Assembly (NCBI RefSeq): GCF_002127215.1
Contig: NZ_NFUT01000006.1
Location: 62,001 to 126,000, forward strand
Reading direction: 5' to 3'
DNA length: 64,000 nt
Source: Hydrogenophaga sp. IBVHS2
GTDB lineage: Bacteria > Pseudomonadota > Gammaproteobacteria > Burkholderiales > Burkholderiaceae_C
The translations under genes and the position numbers were made by a program. Numbering within the stretch: position 1 is the first letter of the stretch; each line of letters begins with the position of its first letter. This document shows, piece after piece, positions 1 to 9,596 of this stretch. The notes beneath the pieces were generated by a model. It was given only the letters and a program-made list of their open reading frames with translations, ran no database searches and was not told where the DNA came from.

Positions 1-1
1 C

Positions 2-739
2 GACCGTTTCCCGGTGCAGTCGGTGTTCGCCATGCACAACTGGCCCCAGATGCGGCCAGGCACCATCGGCATCAATCCGGGGCCGATGATGGCCTCGGCC
101 GACCGCATCACCATCGAGATCAGCGGTAAGGGCGGACATGGCGCCCACCCCTACCAGACGGTCGACCCGGTGCTGGTGGCGGCCCACATCATCACGGCGG
201 TGCAGAGCATCGTCTCGCGCAACATCCGGCCGATCGACAGCGCGGTCATCAGCCTGTGCGCCATGCAGGCCGGCGACCTGGGGGCGTTCAGCGTGATCCC
301 GGGCAAGGCCACGCTGGTGGGCACGGTGCGCACCTTCAACCCGGAGGTGCAGGCCATGGTGGAGCGCCGCCTCAACGAGGTGTGTTCCGGTGTGGCCCTG
401 GGCCTGGGTGCCTCGGCCCATGTGAAGTACGAGCGCATCTACCCGGCCACCATCAATACCCGAGACGAGGCCCGCTTTGCCGCCGACGTGGCCCAGAAGC
501 TGGTCGGCCACGAACATGTGGACCGGGCCATGGACCCCAGCATGGGCGCCGAGGACTTCTCCTTCATGCTGCAGGTCAAGCCCGGGGCCTACCTGCGGCT
601 GGGGCAGGGGGCCGAGAACGGCATCGGCAGCTGCTTCCTGCACAACAGCCGCTACGACTTCAACGACGAGGTGCTGCCGCTGGGCGCAGCCCTGCACGCC
701 AGCCTGATCGAACACGCCCTGCCGCTGCAGGCGGCCTGA
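2..739 (+). CDS. M20 family amidohydrolase (HipO/N-acyl-amino-acid hydrolase type), C-terminal part
   Basis: The reading frame is already open at base 2, so the start lies outside the window; 245 residues remain. The fragment holds the dimerisation (lid) domain with the M20D signature GKGGHGAHP and the C-terminal catalytic part with MGAEDFSFML and LHNSRYDFND, the latter supplying a conserved metal-ligand histidine. M20D enzymes are cytoplasmic metallo-hydrolases that remove acyl groups from amino acids (hippurate, N-acetyl amino acids). The true substrate cannot be told from sequence. The stop codon lies 6 bp from the end of the convergent hexR gene, with no terminator hairpin visible between them. 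The family call is firm, the exact activity is not. Confidence 0.92.
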   Translation, partial: DRFPVQSVFAMHNWPQMRPGTIGINPGPMMASADRITIEISGKGGHGAHPYQTVDPVLVAAHIITAVQSIVSRNIRPIDSAVISLCAMQAGDLGAFSVIPGKATLVGTVRTFNPEVQAMVERRLNEVCSGVALGLGASAHVKYERIYPATINTRDEARFAADVAQKLVGHEHVDRAMDPSMGAEDFSFMLQVKPGAYLRLGQGAENGIGSCFLHNSRYDFNDEVLPLGAALHASLIEHALPLQAA

Positions 740-745
740 GTCCCA

Positions 746-1594
746 TCAGGTGTAGCGCTTGCTGCGCAGGTTGTTCTTCATTTCCTTGAGCAGCGGCTGC
801 AGCTGCTGACCGCCGATCCGCAGCGCCACGCAGGTGGCCAGCACGTCGATGACCATGAGGTGCATGAGGCGCGAGGTCATGGGGCTGTAGCGGTCGTAGC
901 CCTCGGGGTGGTCGGCCGCCAGGTGGATGTGCCCGGCATTGGCCAGCGGCGAACCGCTGGCGGTGATGGTGATCACCGTGGCACCGTGCTGGCGCGCGAT
1001 GTCGGCGGCGTCCATCAGGTCGCGGGTGCGGCCCGAGTTGGAAACGATGACCACGCAGTCGCCGGCTCCCAGCAGCGAGGCGCTCATCACCTGCATGTGG
1101 CCGTCGCTGTAGGCGATGGCGTTGATGCCCAGGCGGAAGAACTTGTGCTGCGCGTCCTGCGCCACGATGCCCGAGTTGCCGGCGCCGAAGAACTCGATGC
1201 GGCCACGGCTGCGGTAGGTGGCCATGAGCGCGTCCACCGCGCGCTCGATGGCATGGGTGGAGGCGTCGTTGCGGTATTTCAGGAAGGCCGCCACCGTGTT
1301 GTCGATGACCTTGACCAGCACGTCGCTGGTCTTGTCGTCCACGTCTACGCTGCGGTGGATGAAGGGCACGCCCTCGCTCACCGTGCCGGCCAGCTTGAGC
1401 TTGAAGTCCGACAGGCCGTCGTAACCCATGCTGCGGCAGAAGCGCACCACGGTGGGCTTGCTCACATGGGCGCGTTCGGCCAGTTCGGACACCGGCAGGC
1501 TGGCAAAGCTGCGCGGGTCGGACAGCACCAGCTTGCCCACACGTTGTTCGGCGGGGGCCAGCGAGGGCAGCGAGGCCTTGATGCGGTCGAGCAT
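746..1594 (-). CDS. hexR: MurR/RpiR-family transcriptional regulator, HexR type
   Basis: This 282-residue protein has an N-terminal RpiR-type helix-turn-helix (about residues 1-77, with [15 protein letters not shown] as recognition region) and a C-terminal SIS sugar-phosphate-binding domain (about 125-255, with FFGAGNSG and VSNSGRT). HexR proteins of proteobacteria sense 2-keto-3-deoxy-6-phosphogluconate and control glucose catabolism (zwf, edd, pgi, tal). Two things favour HexR over other RpiR members: the divergent neighbour is transaldolase, a classical HexR target, and the spacer between them carries a perfect HexR-like operator. Start is the ATG whose complement is CAT at 1592-1594. No clear Shine-Dalgarno is seen before it. 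Confidence 0.88.
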   Translation of the reverse strand: MLDRIKASLPSLAPAEQRVGKLVLSDPRSFASLPVSELAERAHVSKPTVVRFCRSMGYDGLSDFKLKLAGTVSEGVPFIHRSVDVDDKTSDVLVKVIDNTVAAFLKYRNDASTHAIERAVDALMATYRSRGRIEFFGAGNSGIVAQDAQHKFFRLGINAIAYSDGHMQVMSASLLGAGDCVVIVSNSGRTRDLMDAADIARQHGATVITITASGSPLANAGHIHLAADHPEGYDRYSPMTSRLMHLMVIDVLATCVALRIGGQQLQPLLKEMKNNLRSKRYT

Positions 1595-1624
1595 GGGAAG
1601 AGGGTCCGGGTTACGCGAAGATGC

Positions 1625-1637
1625 GTAATTTTATTAC
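1625..1637. promoter_or_regulatory. HexR-type operator between hexR and tal
   Basis: GTAATTTTATTAC is a perfect inverted repeat (GTAAT-TTT-ATTAC). It matches the published core of the proteobacterial HexR box (TGTAATnnnATTACA-like). It lies 31 bp from the hexR start and 23 bp from the preferred tal start, where it would cover the -35/spacer region of a tal promoter and also act on hexR itself. The repeat is seen directly; its use by HexR is inferred from context. Confidence 0.8.
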
Positions 1638-1647
1638 CGGACCGCCG

Positions 1648-1653
1648 CATAAT
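1648..1653 (+). promoter_or_regulatory. Candidate -10 box for tal
   Basis: CATAAT (5 of 6 to TATAAT) sits 6 bp before the preferred tal ATG at 1660, so a transcript from it would start at or next to the start codon. No Shine-Dalgarno precedes that ATG. No good -35 box is visible; the expected position overlaps the HexR operator. Weak evidence on its own. Confidence 0.4.
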
Positions 1654-1659
1654 CGCGGC

Positions 1660-2601
1660 ATGAATCAGCTCGAAGCCCTCAAACAGTTCACCACCGTCGT
1701 GGCCGACACCGGCGACTTTCACCAGATCGCCGCCTTCGCCCCGCGCGACGCCACCACCAACCCGTCGCTCATCCTCAAGGCCGTCCAGAAGCCCGATTAC
1801 GCGCCCTTGCTGGCCGATGCCCTGCAGCGCTACGGCCATCTGGGCAAGGAGGAGGTGATGAACCACCTGCTGGTGCGCTTTGGCTGCGAGATCCTCCAGC
1901 ACATTCCGGGCCGTGTTTCCACCGAAGTCGATGCCCGCCTGAGCTTCGACACCGAAGCCACCGTGGTGCGCGCCCGCCGCCTGATCGACCTGTACCAGGG
2001 CCAGGGTGTGCACATCGACCGGGTGCTGATCAAGATCGCCGCCACCTGGGAAGGCATCCAGGCCGCCGCCCGACTGGAGCGCGACGGCATCCATACCAAC
2101 CTCACATTGCTGTTCTCGTTCTGCCAGGCCGTGGCCTGTGGCCAGGCCAAGGTGCAGCTGATCTCGCCCTTCGTGGGCCGCATCTACGACTGGTACAAGA
2201 AGCAGGCCGGTACGTCCTGGGACGAGGCCGCCATGGCGGGGGCCAACGATCCCGGCGTGCAGTCGGTGCGGCGCATCTTCGAGTTCTACAAGAAGTTCGG
2301 TGTGGCCACCGAAGTGATGGGAGCCAGCTTCCGCAACGTGGGGCAGATCACCGCCCTGGCCGGCTGCGACCTGCTGACCATCAGCCCCGAACTGCTGGCC
2401 CAGCTGCAGGCCAGCGAGGCGCCGCTGGCCCGTGCGCTGGACCCCCAGGCTGCGCGGGGCGCCGATCTGGAGTTCGTGCAGTACGACGAGGCCGGCTTCC
2501 GCTTTGCCCTCAACCAGGACGCCATGGCCACCGAGAAGCTGGCCGAAGGCATCCGCGCCTTCGTGGCCGACACCGTCAAGCTCGAAGCCATGATGGGCTG
2601 A
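1660..2601 (+). CDS. tal: Transaldolase
   Basis: Transaldolase of the non-oxidative pentose phosphate pathway: it moves a dihydroxyacetone unit from sedoheptulose-7-phosphate to glyceraldehyde-3-phosphate in the cytoplasm. The 313-residue protein matches the TalB class in length. It shows the N-terminal DATTNPSL motif (residues 30-37) and the Schiff-base lysine in LIKIAATW (about K125). An upstream in-frame ATG at 1621 would add 13 residues but falls across the HexR operator, so the ATG at 1660, followed by the family-typical NQLEALKQ, is preferred. It is divergent from hexR, convergent with groL and followed by a strong terminator. Likely repressed by HexR. Confidence 0.97.
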   Translation: MNQLEALKQFTTVVADTGDFHQIAAFAPRDATTNPSLILKAVQKPDYAPLLADALQRYGHLGKEEVMNHLLVRFGCEILQHIPGRVSTEVDARLSFDTEATVVRARRLIDLYQGQGVHIDRVLIKIAATWEGIQAAARLERDGIHTNLTLLFSFCQAVACGQAKVQLISPFVGRIYDWYKKQAGTSWDEAAMAGANDPGVQSVRRIFEFYKKFGVATEVMGASFRNVGQITALAGCDLLTISPELLAQLQASEAPLARALDPQAARGADLEFVQYDEAGFRFALNQDAMATEKLAEGIRAFVADTVKLEAMMG

Positions 2602-2625
2602 CCGCCCTCTTTGCGCCCGGACGAA

Positions 2626-2657
2626 AAAAAGCCCCGCGATCGCTCGCGGGGCTTTTT
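2626..2657. terminator. Bidirectional rho-independent terminator between tal and groL
   Basis: A 9-bp perfect stem (GCCCCGCGA at 2631-2639, TCGCGGGGC at 2644-2652) with a TCGC loop is flanked by A-run and T-run (AAAAA before, TTTTT after). It can therefore stop transcription from both tal (plus) and groL (minus). Confidence 0.93.
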
Positions 2658-2691
2658 GCCATGAGGCGCTGGCCCGAAGGCCAGGGGGACA

Positions 2692-4353
<1,662 letters not shown>

Positions 4354-4385
4354 TCAGTAAATGGGGTGGGTGAGGGGGAGAAGGA

Positions 4386-4676
4386 TCACTTCTCGACGAC
4401 CGCGAACAGGTCGTCTTCCTTCATGACCAGCAGCTCGTCGCCGTCGACCTTGACGGTCTGGCCGCTGTACTTGCCGAACAGCACACGGTCGCCGACCTTG
4501 ACGGTCAGGGCCTTGGTTTCGCCTTTGTCGTTCGTCTTGCCCGGGCCGACGGCCAGCACCTCGCCCTGGTCGGGCTTCTCGGCGGCGGCGTCGGGGATGA
4601 CGATGCCGGAGGCGGTCTTGGTTTCGCTGTCAATGCGCTTGACGATCACGCGATCGGCGAGAGGACGAAGTTTCAT
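4386..4676 (-). CDS. groS: Co-chaperonin GroES (Hsp10)
   Basis: This 96-residue lid of the GroEL chamber starts [14 protein letters not shown], as in all GroES proteins, and contains the mobile-loop region (about residues 17-32, [15 protein letters not shown]) that docks onto GroEL. It is the first gene of the groS-groL operon. CIRCE lies 79 bp upstream of its start, and a good Shine-Dalgarno (AGGAG, reverse strand) precedes the ATG. Expected to be induced by heat through HrcA release and possibly sigma-32. Confidence 0.99.
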   Translation of the reverse strand: MKLRPLADRVIVKRIDSETKTASGIVIPDAAAEKPDQGEVLAVGPGKTNDKGETKALTVKVGDRVLFGKYSGQTVKVDGDELLVMKEDDLFAVVEK

Positions 4677-4754
4677 TGCATCTCCTGAAAAGGAACGGGT
4701 TGGAATGGAGGCTGGAGCCGGCCAGCAGGCCGGGTCGAGGGAGTTGTGTGCGTG

Positions 4755-4781
4755 TTAGCACTCATCTCCAGCGAGTGCTAA
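4755..4781. promoter_or_regulatory. CIRCE element (HrcA operator) of groSL
   Basis: A perfect CIRCE: TTAGCACTC (4755-4763), a 9-nt spacer, GAGTGCTAA (4773-4781). Both arms match the consensus at every position. It abuts the -10 box of the groSL promoter, so HrcA bound here would block transcription start. hrcA itself is not in the window. Confidence 0.97.
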
Positions 4782-4809
4782 TCATAAGGGTGGGGGAGGG
4801 TGTTTTCAA
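4781..4809 (-). promoter_or_regulatory. groSL promoter (sigma-70 type, with overlapping sigma-32-like sequence)
   Basis: On the minus strand TTGAAA (complement of 4804-4809) and TATGAT (complement of 4781-4786) are spaced by exactly 17 bp, a near-consensus sigma-70 promoter. The same stretch begins CTTGAAA and has CCCTTATGA further on, resembling the sigma-32 elements CTTGAAA and CCCCATnT. The first base of the -10 complement is the last base of CIRCE. Confidence 0.85.
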
Positions 4810-4888
4810 GGCCGGGCGGTGAAAAACCGGGTGCAGGCGGTTGTCCTGCCTGCGACTGCGCCCGGGTGGATTCCCTAGTGGTGCTGCT

Positions 4889-4906
4889 TTGTTAGTTTGC
4901 TAACAA
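4889..4906. promoter_or_regulatory. Operator-like palindrome upstream of the ABC uptake operon
   Basis: TTGTTAG-TTTG-CTAACAA is an inverted repeat with 7-bp perfect arms and a 4-bp centre, in an AT-rich patch 64 bp before the first ATPase gene. This form (TTAG...CTAA) is common for dimeric TetR- or MarR-type repressors. No regulator gene sits next to it, so the binding protein is unknown. It could also form an RNA hairpin, but no T-run follows. Confidence 0.55.
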
Positions 4907-4970
4907 TGCACCGCATACCCCACACCCTGTCCCTGCGGTGCCCAGCGCGCCGGAGGGACAACCGGAATCC

Positions 4971-5732
4971 ATGAGCAACGAATACATCCTCGAAACGCGG
5001 GATCTCACCCGCGAGTTCAAAGGCTTTGTGGCCGTCGACAAGGTCAACCTGCGCGTCAAGCGGGGGTCCATCCACGCCCTGATCGGTCCCAACGGGGCCG
5101 GCAAGACGACGGTGTTCAACCTGCTGACCAAGTTCCTGCCGGTCAGCTCCGGCCAGATCTTCTACAAGGGCCAGGACATCACGCCCCTGAAGGCCGCCGA
5201 TGTGGCGCGGGACGGCATGGTCCGTTCGTTCCAGATCTCGGCGGTGTTCCCGCACCTCACCGTGCTGGAGAACGTGCGCATCGGCCTGCAGCGCCAGCTC
5301 GGCACCAGCTACCACTTCTGGAAGCCCGAGTCGTCGCTGTACCAGCTCAACGACCGCGCCCGCGAACTGCTCGATCAGGTGGACCTGGGCAGCTTCGCCG
5401 ACACCATCACCGTCAACCTGCCGTACGGCCGCAAGCGCGCCCTGGAGATCGCCACCACGCTGGCGCTCGACCCGGAGCTGATGCTGCTGGACGAACCGAC
5501 CCAGGGCATGGGCCACGAGGATGTGGGCCGGGTGGTGGAGCTGATCCGCAAGGTGGCGGCCAACCGCACCGTGCTGATGGTGGAGCACAACATGAATGTG
5601 GTGTCCAACCTGTCCGACACCATCACCGTGCTGGCCCGGGGCAGCGTGCTGGCCGAAGGGCCGTATGCCACGGTCTCCCAGGACCCCCGGGTGCTGGAAG
5701 CCTATGTGGGTTCGACCGAGGAGACCGCATGA
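4971..5732 (+). CDS. ABC transporter ATP-binding protein, LivG (branched-chain amino acid/amide) family
   Basis: A 253-residue cytoplasmic ATPase subunit of a HAAT-type importer. Walker A is GPNGAGKTT (about residues 39-47) and Walker B is LMLLDEPTQGMGHED. The ABC signature is the degenerate YGRKRALE seen in LivG-type subunits rather than LSGGQ. A longer frame opens at GTG 4938, but the ATG at 4971 has GGAGGGA 12 bp upstream and begins like family members. It is the first of five genes in one operon (two ATPases, binding protein, two permeases), overlapping the next by 4 bp (ATGA). Substrate unknown; hydrophobic amino acids, amides or aromatic acids are all transported by this family. Confidence 0.92.
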   Translation: MSNEYILETRDLTREFKGFVAVDKVNLRVKRGSIHALIGPNGAGKTTVFNLLTKFLPVSSGQIFYKGQDITPLKAADVARDGMVRSFQISAVFPHLTVLENVRIGLQRQLGTSYHFWKPESSLYQLNDRARELLDQVDLGSFADTITVNLPYGRKRALEIATTLALDPELMLLDEPTQGMGHEDVGRVVELIRKVAANRTVLMVEHNMNVVSNLSDTITVLARGSVLAEGPYATVSQDPRVLEAYVGSTEETA

Positions 5733-6433
5733 AACAGCCGCTGCTCAAAGTCTCCGGGCTGGACGCCTGGTACGGCGAATCGCACATCCTGCACGGCGTC
5801 AATTTCGAGCTGTACGAGGGCGAACTGATCACCCTGCTCGGCCGCAACGGCGCGGGCCGCAGCACCACCATCAAGTCGATCCTGGGTCTGGTGGGCAAAC
5901 GCACCGGCTCGGTCCAGATCGGTGGCGTGGAGACCATCCACATGCCCACCAACCGCATCGCGCGGCTGGGCCTGGGTTATTGCCCCGAAGAGCGCGGCAT
6001 CTTCTCGTCGCTGAGCTGCGAGGAGAACTTGATGCTGCCGCCCAAGGTGGGCGAAGGCGGCATGAGCATCGAGGAAATCTACGAGATGTTCCCCAACCTC
6101 AAGGAGCGCCGCAACAGCCAGGGCACGCGCCTGTCGGGCGGCGAGCAGCAGATGCTGGCCATGGCGCGCATCCTGCGCACCGGCGCCAAGGTGCTGCTGC
6201 TCGACGAGATCACCGAAGGCCTGGCCCCGGTCATCGTGCAGACCCTGGGTCGCGTGATCCGCGCGCTCAAGGCCAAGGGCCTGACCATCATCCTGGTGGA
6301 GCAGAACTTCCGTTTTGCCGCTCCGCTGGCCGATCGTCACTACGTCATGGAACACGGCCAGATCGTGGCCACCGTGGCCAAGAACGAACTCGAAAGCAAG
6401 GCAGACATGCTGCGCGAGTACCTGGGCGTCTGA
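5729..6433 (+). CDS. ABC transporter ATP-binding protein, LivF family, with Arg-substituted P-loop
   Basis: A 234-residue second ATPase of the importer. The signature LSGGEQQML and Walker B LLLDEITEGLAP are intact. The P-loop reads GRNGAGRSTT, so the usual Walker A lysine is arginine 44 (codon CGC at 5858-5860). Its LivG partner has the normal lysine, so the nucleotide-binding dimer may have one altered site. From memory, LivF relatives with the same GAGR and DEITEGLAP features exist, so this may be a clade trait rather than a lesion. It overlaps the upstream ATPase by 4 bp and is followed 27 bp later by the binding protein. Confidence 0.92.
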   Translation: MKQPLLKVSGLDAWYGESHILHGVNFELYEGELITLLGRNGAGRSTTIKSILGLVGKRTGSVQIGGVETIHMPTNRIARLGLGYCPEERGIFSSLSCEENLMLPPKVGEGGMSIEEIYEMFPNLKERRNSQGTRLSGGEQQMLAMARILRTGAKVLLLDEITEGLAPVIVQTLGRVIRALKAKGLTIILVEQNFRFAAPLADRHYVMEHGQIVATVAKNELESKADMLREYLGV

Positions 6434-6460
6434 CGCCTTCTTTTCATCTGGAGACAAGAC

Positions 6461-7684
6461 ATGAAACGCAAACTGATTGCTGCCGCCATCGCCACCGCCC
6501 TGGCTGGCGCTGCCCCCTTCGCCATGGCCCAGCAGGGCAAGCTCTCGGGTGACGCCGTGAAGATCGGCGTGCTGACCGACATGTCCGGCCTGTACGCCGA
6601 CTACGGCGGCCCCGGTGCCGTGGCGGCTGCCCGCCTGGCCGTGCAGGACTTCGGCGGCAAGATGTTCGGCAAGGACATCGTGGTGGTCAACGCCGACCAC
6701 CAGAACAAGCCCGATGTGGCCAAGAACGTGGCCCAGCAGTGGTTCGACCGCGATGGCGTGGACATCTCGGTGGAAAACCTGAACTCCGCCGTGGCCCTGA
6801 CCGTGCAGGCCCTGGCCAAGGAAAAGAACAAGATCACCATCACCACCGGTGCCGCCACCGCGCGCCTGACCAACGAAGACTGTGCCCCGGCCAACGGCAT
6901 CCACTACCTGATGGACACCATTGCCCTGTCCAACGTGGTGGGCAAGGCCATCGTGAAGGACGGCGGCGACAGCTGGTACTTCCTGACCGCCGACTACGCC
7001 TTCGGCCATTCGCTGGAGAAGGACACCAGCGAGGTGGTGCGCTCCTCGGGCGGCAAGGTCAATGGCGCCGTGCGCCACCCGCTGGGCACGAGCGACTTCT
7101 CCTCCTTCCTGCTGCAGGCCCAGACCTCGGGCGCCAAGGTGGTCGGCCTGGCCAACGCCGGCGGCGACACCGTCAACAGCATCAAGGCCGCGGCCGAGTT
7201 CGGCATCACCCGCAAGCAGAACCTGGCTGCCCTGCTGATGCTGCTGACCGACGTGCACGCCATCGGCCTGAACACCGCCCAGGGTCTGTACCTGACCGAA
7301 GGCTGGTACTGGGACCTCAACGCCGAGACCCGCGCCTGGTCCGACAAGTTCAGCAAGGTCATGAACGGCCGCAAGCCGAACTCCAACCACGCCTCGGTCT
7401 ACTCGGCCACCATGCACTACCTCAAGGCCGTGCAGGCCGCCGGCACCGACGACACCGCGGCCGTGATGGCCAAGATGAAGGAGATGCCGATCAACGACAT
7501 GTTCGCCAAGGGCGGCAAGATCCGCGAAGACGGCCGCATGGTGCACGACATGTACCTGTTCCAGGTGAAGAAGCCGTCCGAGTCCAAGGGCGCCTGGGAC
7601 TACTACAACCTCAAGGGCACCATCAAGGGCGACGACGCCTTCCAGCCGCTGGCCCAGACCCGCTGCGCTGCCATCAAGAAGTGA
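6461..7684 (+). CDS. ABC transporter periplasmic substrate-binding protein, LivK-like (type 1 fold)
   Basis: This 407-residue protein has a Sec signal peptide (MKRKLIAAAIATALAGAAPFAMA, cleaved about residue 23 before QQGK). A Peripla_BP_6/LivK-like domain follows, beginning VKIGVLTDMSGLYADYGGPG. It captures the ligand in the periplasm and delivers it to the permease pair downstream. The ligand is not evident; related proteins in Burkholderiales bind amino acids, amides or aromatic acids. RBS GGAGA lies about 8 bp before the ATG at 6461. Two stem-loops separate it from the permease genes and probably help give binding protein in excess. Confidence 0.92.
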   Translation: MKRKLIAAAIATALAGAAPFAMAQQGKLSGDAVKIGVLTDMSGLYADYGGPGAVAAARLAVQDFGGKMFGKDIVVVNADHQNKPDVAKNVAQQWFDRDGVDISVENLNSAVALTVQALAKEKNKITITTGAATARLTNEDCAPANGIHYLMDTIALSNVVGKAIVKDGGDSWYFLTADYAFGHSLEKDTSEVVRSSGGKVNGAVRHPLGTSDFSSFLLQAQTSGAKVVGLANAGGDTVNSIKAAAEFGITRKQNLAALLMLLTDVHAIGLNTAQGLYLTEGWYWDLNAETRAWSDKFSKVMNGRKPNSNHASVYSATMHYLKAVQAAGTDDTAAVMAKMKEMPINDMFAKGGKIREDGRMVHDMYLFQVKKPSESKGAWDYYNLKGTIKGDDAFQPLAQTRCAAIKK

Positions 7685-7691
7685 CGGACCC

Positions 7692-7754
7692 GGCCGGCTG
7701 AGACCGGCCTGAATCACCGAGCCGAACAGACGGGCCGTGCTGGCCACGGCCCGT
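7692..7754 (+). other. Tandem intercistronic hairpins after the substrate-binding protein gene
   Basis: First stem GGCCGG (7692-7697) with CCGGCC (7704-7709). Second, stronger stem ACGGGCCGTG (7730-7739) with CACGGCCCGT (7745-7754) and a 5-nt loop. Neither has a T-run, so they look like RNA-stabilising or partial-attenuation structures rather than full terminators. The downstream permease gene starts 20 bp after the second stem. Confidence 0.65.
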
Positions 7755-7773
7755 CATCATTCAACGGACTGCA

Positions 7774-8661
7774 ATGGACCAGATCTTTGGCGTACCGACG
7801 GCAGCCTTCATGGGGCAACTCATGCTGGGGCTGGTCAACGGTTCTTTTTACGCACTCCTTTCGTTGGGCCTGGCCGTCATCTTCGGCATGCTCAACATCG
7901 TCAACTTCGCGCACGGCGCGCTCTACATGACGGGCGCCTTCTTCGCGTGGATGCTGCTGAACTATGCCGGCGTGAACTACTGGTTCGCGCTGCTGCTCGC
8001 GCCCGTGGCCGTGGGCCTGATCGGCGTGATCATCGAAAAGACCATGCTGCGCTGGCTGCATGGACTGGACCACCTCTATGGCCTGCTGCTGACCTTCGGC
8101 CTGGCCCTGCTGCTGGAGGGTGTATTCCGCGAGTTTTACGGTTCGTCGGGTCTGCCCTACGAACTGCCTGAAATCTTCCGGGGCGGCTTCGACCTGGGCT
8201 TCATGTTCCTGCCCAAGTACCGGGCCTGGGTGATCTTCGCGGCGGTGTTCGTCTGCCTGGCCACCTGGTTCGTGATCGAGAAGACCAAGCTGGGCGCCTA
8301 TCTGCGCGCCGGCACCGAGAACCCCAACATGGTCAAGGCCTTCGGCATCAACGTGCCGCTGATGGTGACCCTGACCTACGCCTTCGGCGTGGGCCTGGCC
8401 GGCCTGGCCGGGGTGATGGCCGCGCCCATCTACCAGGTCAGCCCGCTGATGGGCTCGAACATCATCATCATCGTGTTCGCGGTGGTGGTGATCGGCGGCA
8501 TGGGCTCCATCCTGGGCTCCATCCTGACCGGCCTGGTGCTGGGCCTGATCGAGGGCCTGACCAAGGTCTTCTATGCCGAGCTGTCCTCGACCGTGGTGTT
8601 CATCATCATGGTCATCGTTCTGATGTTCCGCCCGGCGGGCCTGTTCGGTCGGGAGAAATGA
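7774..8661 (+). CDS. Branched-chain amino acid-type ABC transporter permease, LivH family
   Basis: A 295-residue inner-membrane permease with about eight hydrophobic segments. It has the LivH hallmarks LGLAVIFGMLNIVNFAHGALYMTGA near the N-terminus and the EAA-like loop region with GTENPNMVKAFGINV in the middle. It forms the translocation channel with LivM. It follows the binding-protein gene by 89 bp, including two hairpins, and overlaps livM by 4 bp (ATGA). Length is normal for the family. Confidence 0.93.
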   Translation: MDQIFGVPTAAFMGQLMLGLVNGSFYALLSLGLAVIFGMLNIVNFAHGALYMTGAFFAWMLLNYAGVNYWFALLLAPVAVGLIGVIIEKTMLRWLHGLDHLYGLLLTFGLALLLEGVFREFYGSSGLPYELPEIFRGGFDLGFMFLPKYRAWVIFAAVFVCLATWFVIEKTKLGAYLRAGTENPNMVKAFGINVPLMVTLTYAFGVGLAGLAGVMAAPIYQVSPLMGSNIIIIVFAVVVIGGMGSILGSILTGLVLGLIEGLTKVFYAELSSTVVFIIMVIVLMFRPAGLFGREK

Positions 8662-9581
8662 TGTCCAAAACCCGCATTCTGTATGCCGTGCTGTTCGCGG
8701 CACTTCTGGTGGCTCCGTTCGTGGGCTACCCGATCTTCCTGATGAAGGTGCTGTGCTTTGCGCTGTTCGCATGCGCCTTCAACCTGCTGATCGGCTTCAC
8801 CGGCCTGCTGTCCTTCGGCCATGCCATGTTCTTCGGCTTTGCCGCCTATGTGTCGGGCCATGCCGCCAAGGTGTGGGGACTGACGCCGGAGCTGGCCATC
8901 CTGGCCGGCACGCTGTGCGCCACCGTGATCGCGGTGGTGACCGGCTGGCTGGCGGTGCGGCGCCAGGGCATCTACTTCGCCATGGTGACGCTGGCCCTGG
9001 CCCAGATGATCTACTTCATCTGCGTGCAGGCACCCTTCACCTACGCCGAGGACGGCATCCAGAGCATTCCGCGCGGCAAGCTGTTCGGCGTGATCGACCT
9101 GGCCAGCGACACCGCCATGTACTACGTGGTGGTGGCCATCTTCGTGTTCGGCTTTGCGCTCATCTACCGCATCATCCACTCGCCCTTCGGGCAGGTGCTG
9201 AAGTCGGTGCGCGAGAACGAGCCGCGCGCGCTGTCCCTGGGCTACAACGTCGACCGCTACAAGCTGCTGGCTTTCGTGCTGTCGGGCACCATCGCCGGCC
9301 TGGCGGGTGCCACCAAGTCGATCGCCTTCGGCATCGCGACGCTGACCGACGTGAGCTGGCAGATGTCGGGCGAGGTGGTGCTGATGACGCTGCTGGGGGG
9401 CATGGGCACCATCCTGGGTCCGGCCGTGGGCGCGGCCATCATCGTGACCATGCAGAACTACCTGGCCGACCTGGGCTCCATGGTGTCGATCATCATGGGC
9501 ATGACCTTCGTGGTCTGCGTGCTGGCCTTCCGCCGCGGCATCGTCGGCGAGATCGAGTACCGCCTGGGCAAGAAGGGGTGA
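8658..9581 (+). CDS. Branched-chain amino acid-type ABC transporter permease, LivM family
   Basis: A 307-residue polytopic membrane protein, the second permease half. It shows the LivM signatures NLLIGFTGLLSFGHAMFFG (about residues 43-61) and SVRENEPRALSLGYNV, the coupling-loop region that contacts the ATPases. The start is ATG 8658 overlapping the stop of the previous gene; an ATG at 8661 immediately follows and could be used instead. It is the last gene of the operon. The convergent SDR gene ends 15 bp downstream, with no clear terminator between. Confidence 0.93.
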   Translation: MMSKTRILYAVLFAALLVAPFVGYPIFLMKVLCFALFACAFNLLIGFTGLLSFGHAMFFGFAAYVSGHAAKVWGLTPELAILAGTLCATVIAVVTGWLAVRRQGIYFAMVTLALAQMIYFICVQAPFTYAEDGIQSIPRGKLFGVIDLASDTAMYYVVVAIFVFGFALIYRIIHSPFGQVLKSVRENEPRALSLGYNVDRYKLLAFVLSGTIAGLAGATKSIAFGIATLTDVSWQMSGEVVLMTLLGGMGTILGPAVGAAIIVTMQNYLADLGSMVSIIMGMTFVVCVLAFRRGIVGEIEYRLGKKG

Positions 9582-9596
9582 CCCCCTTCGCCGGGC

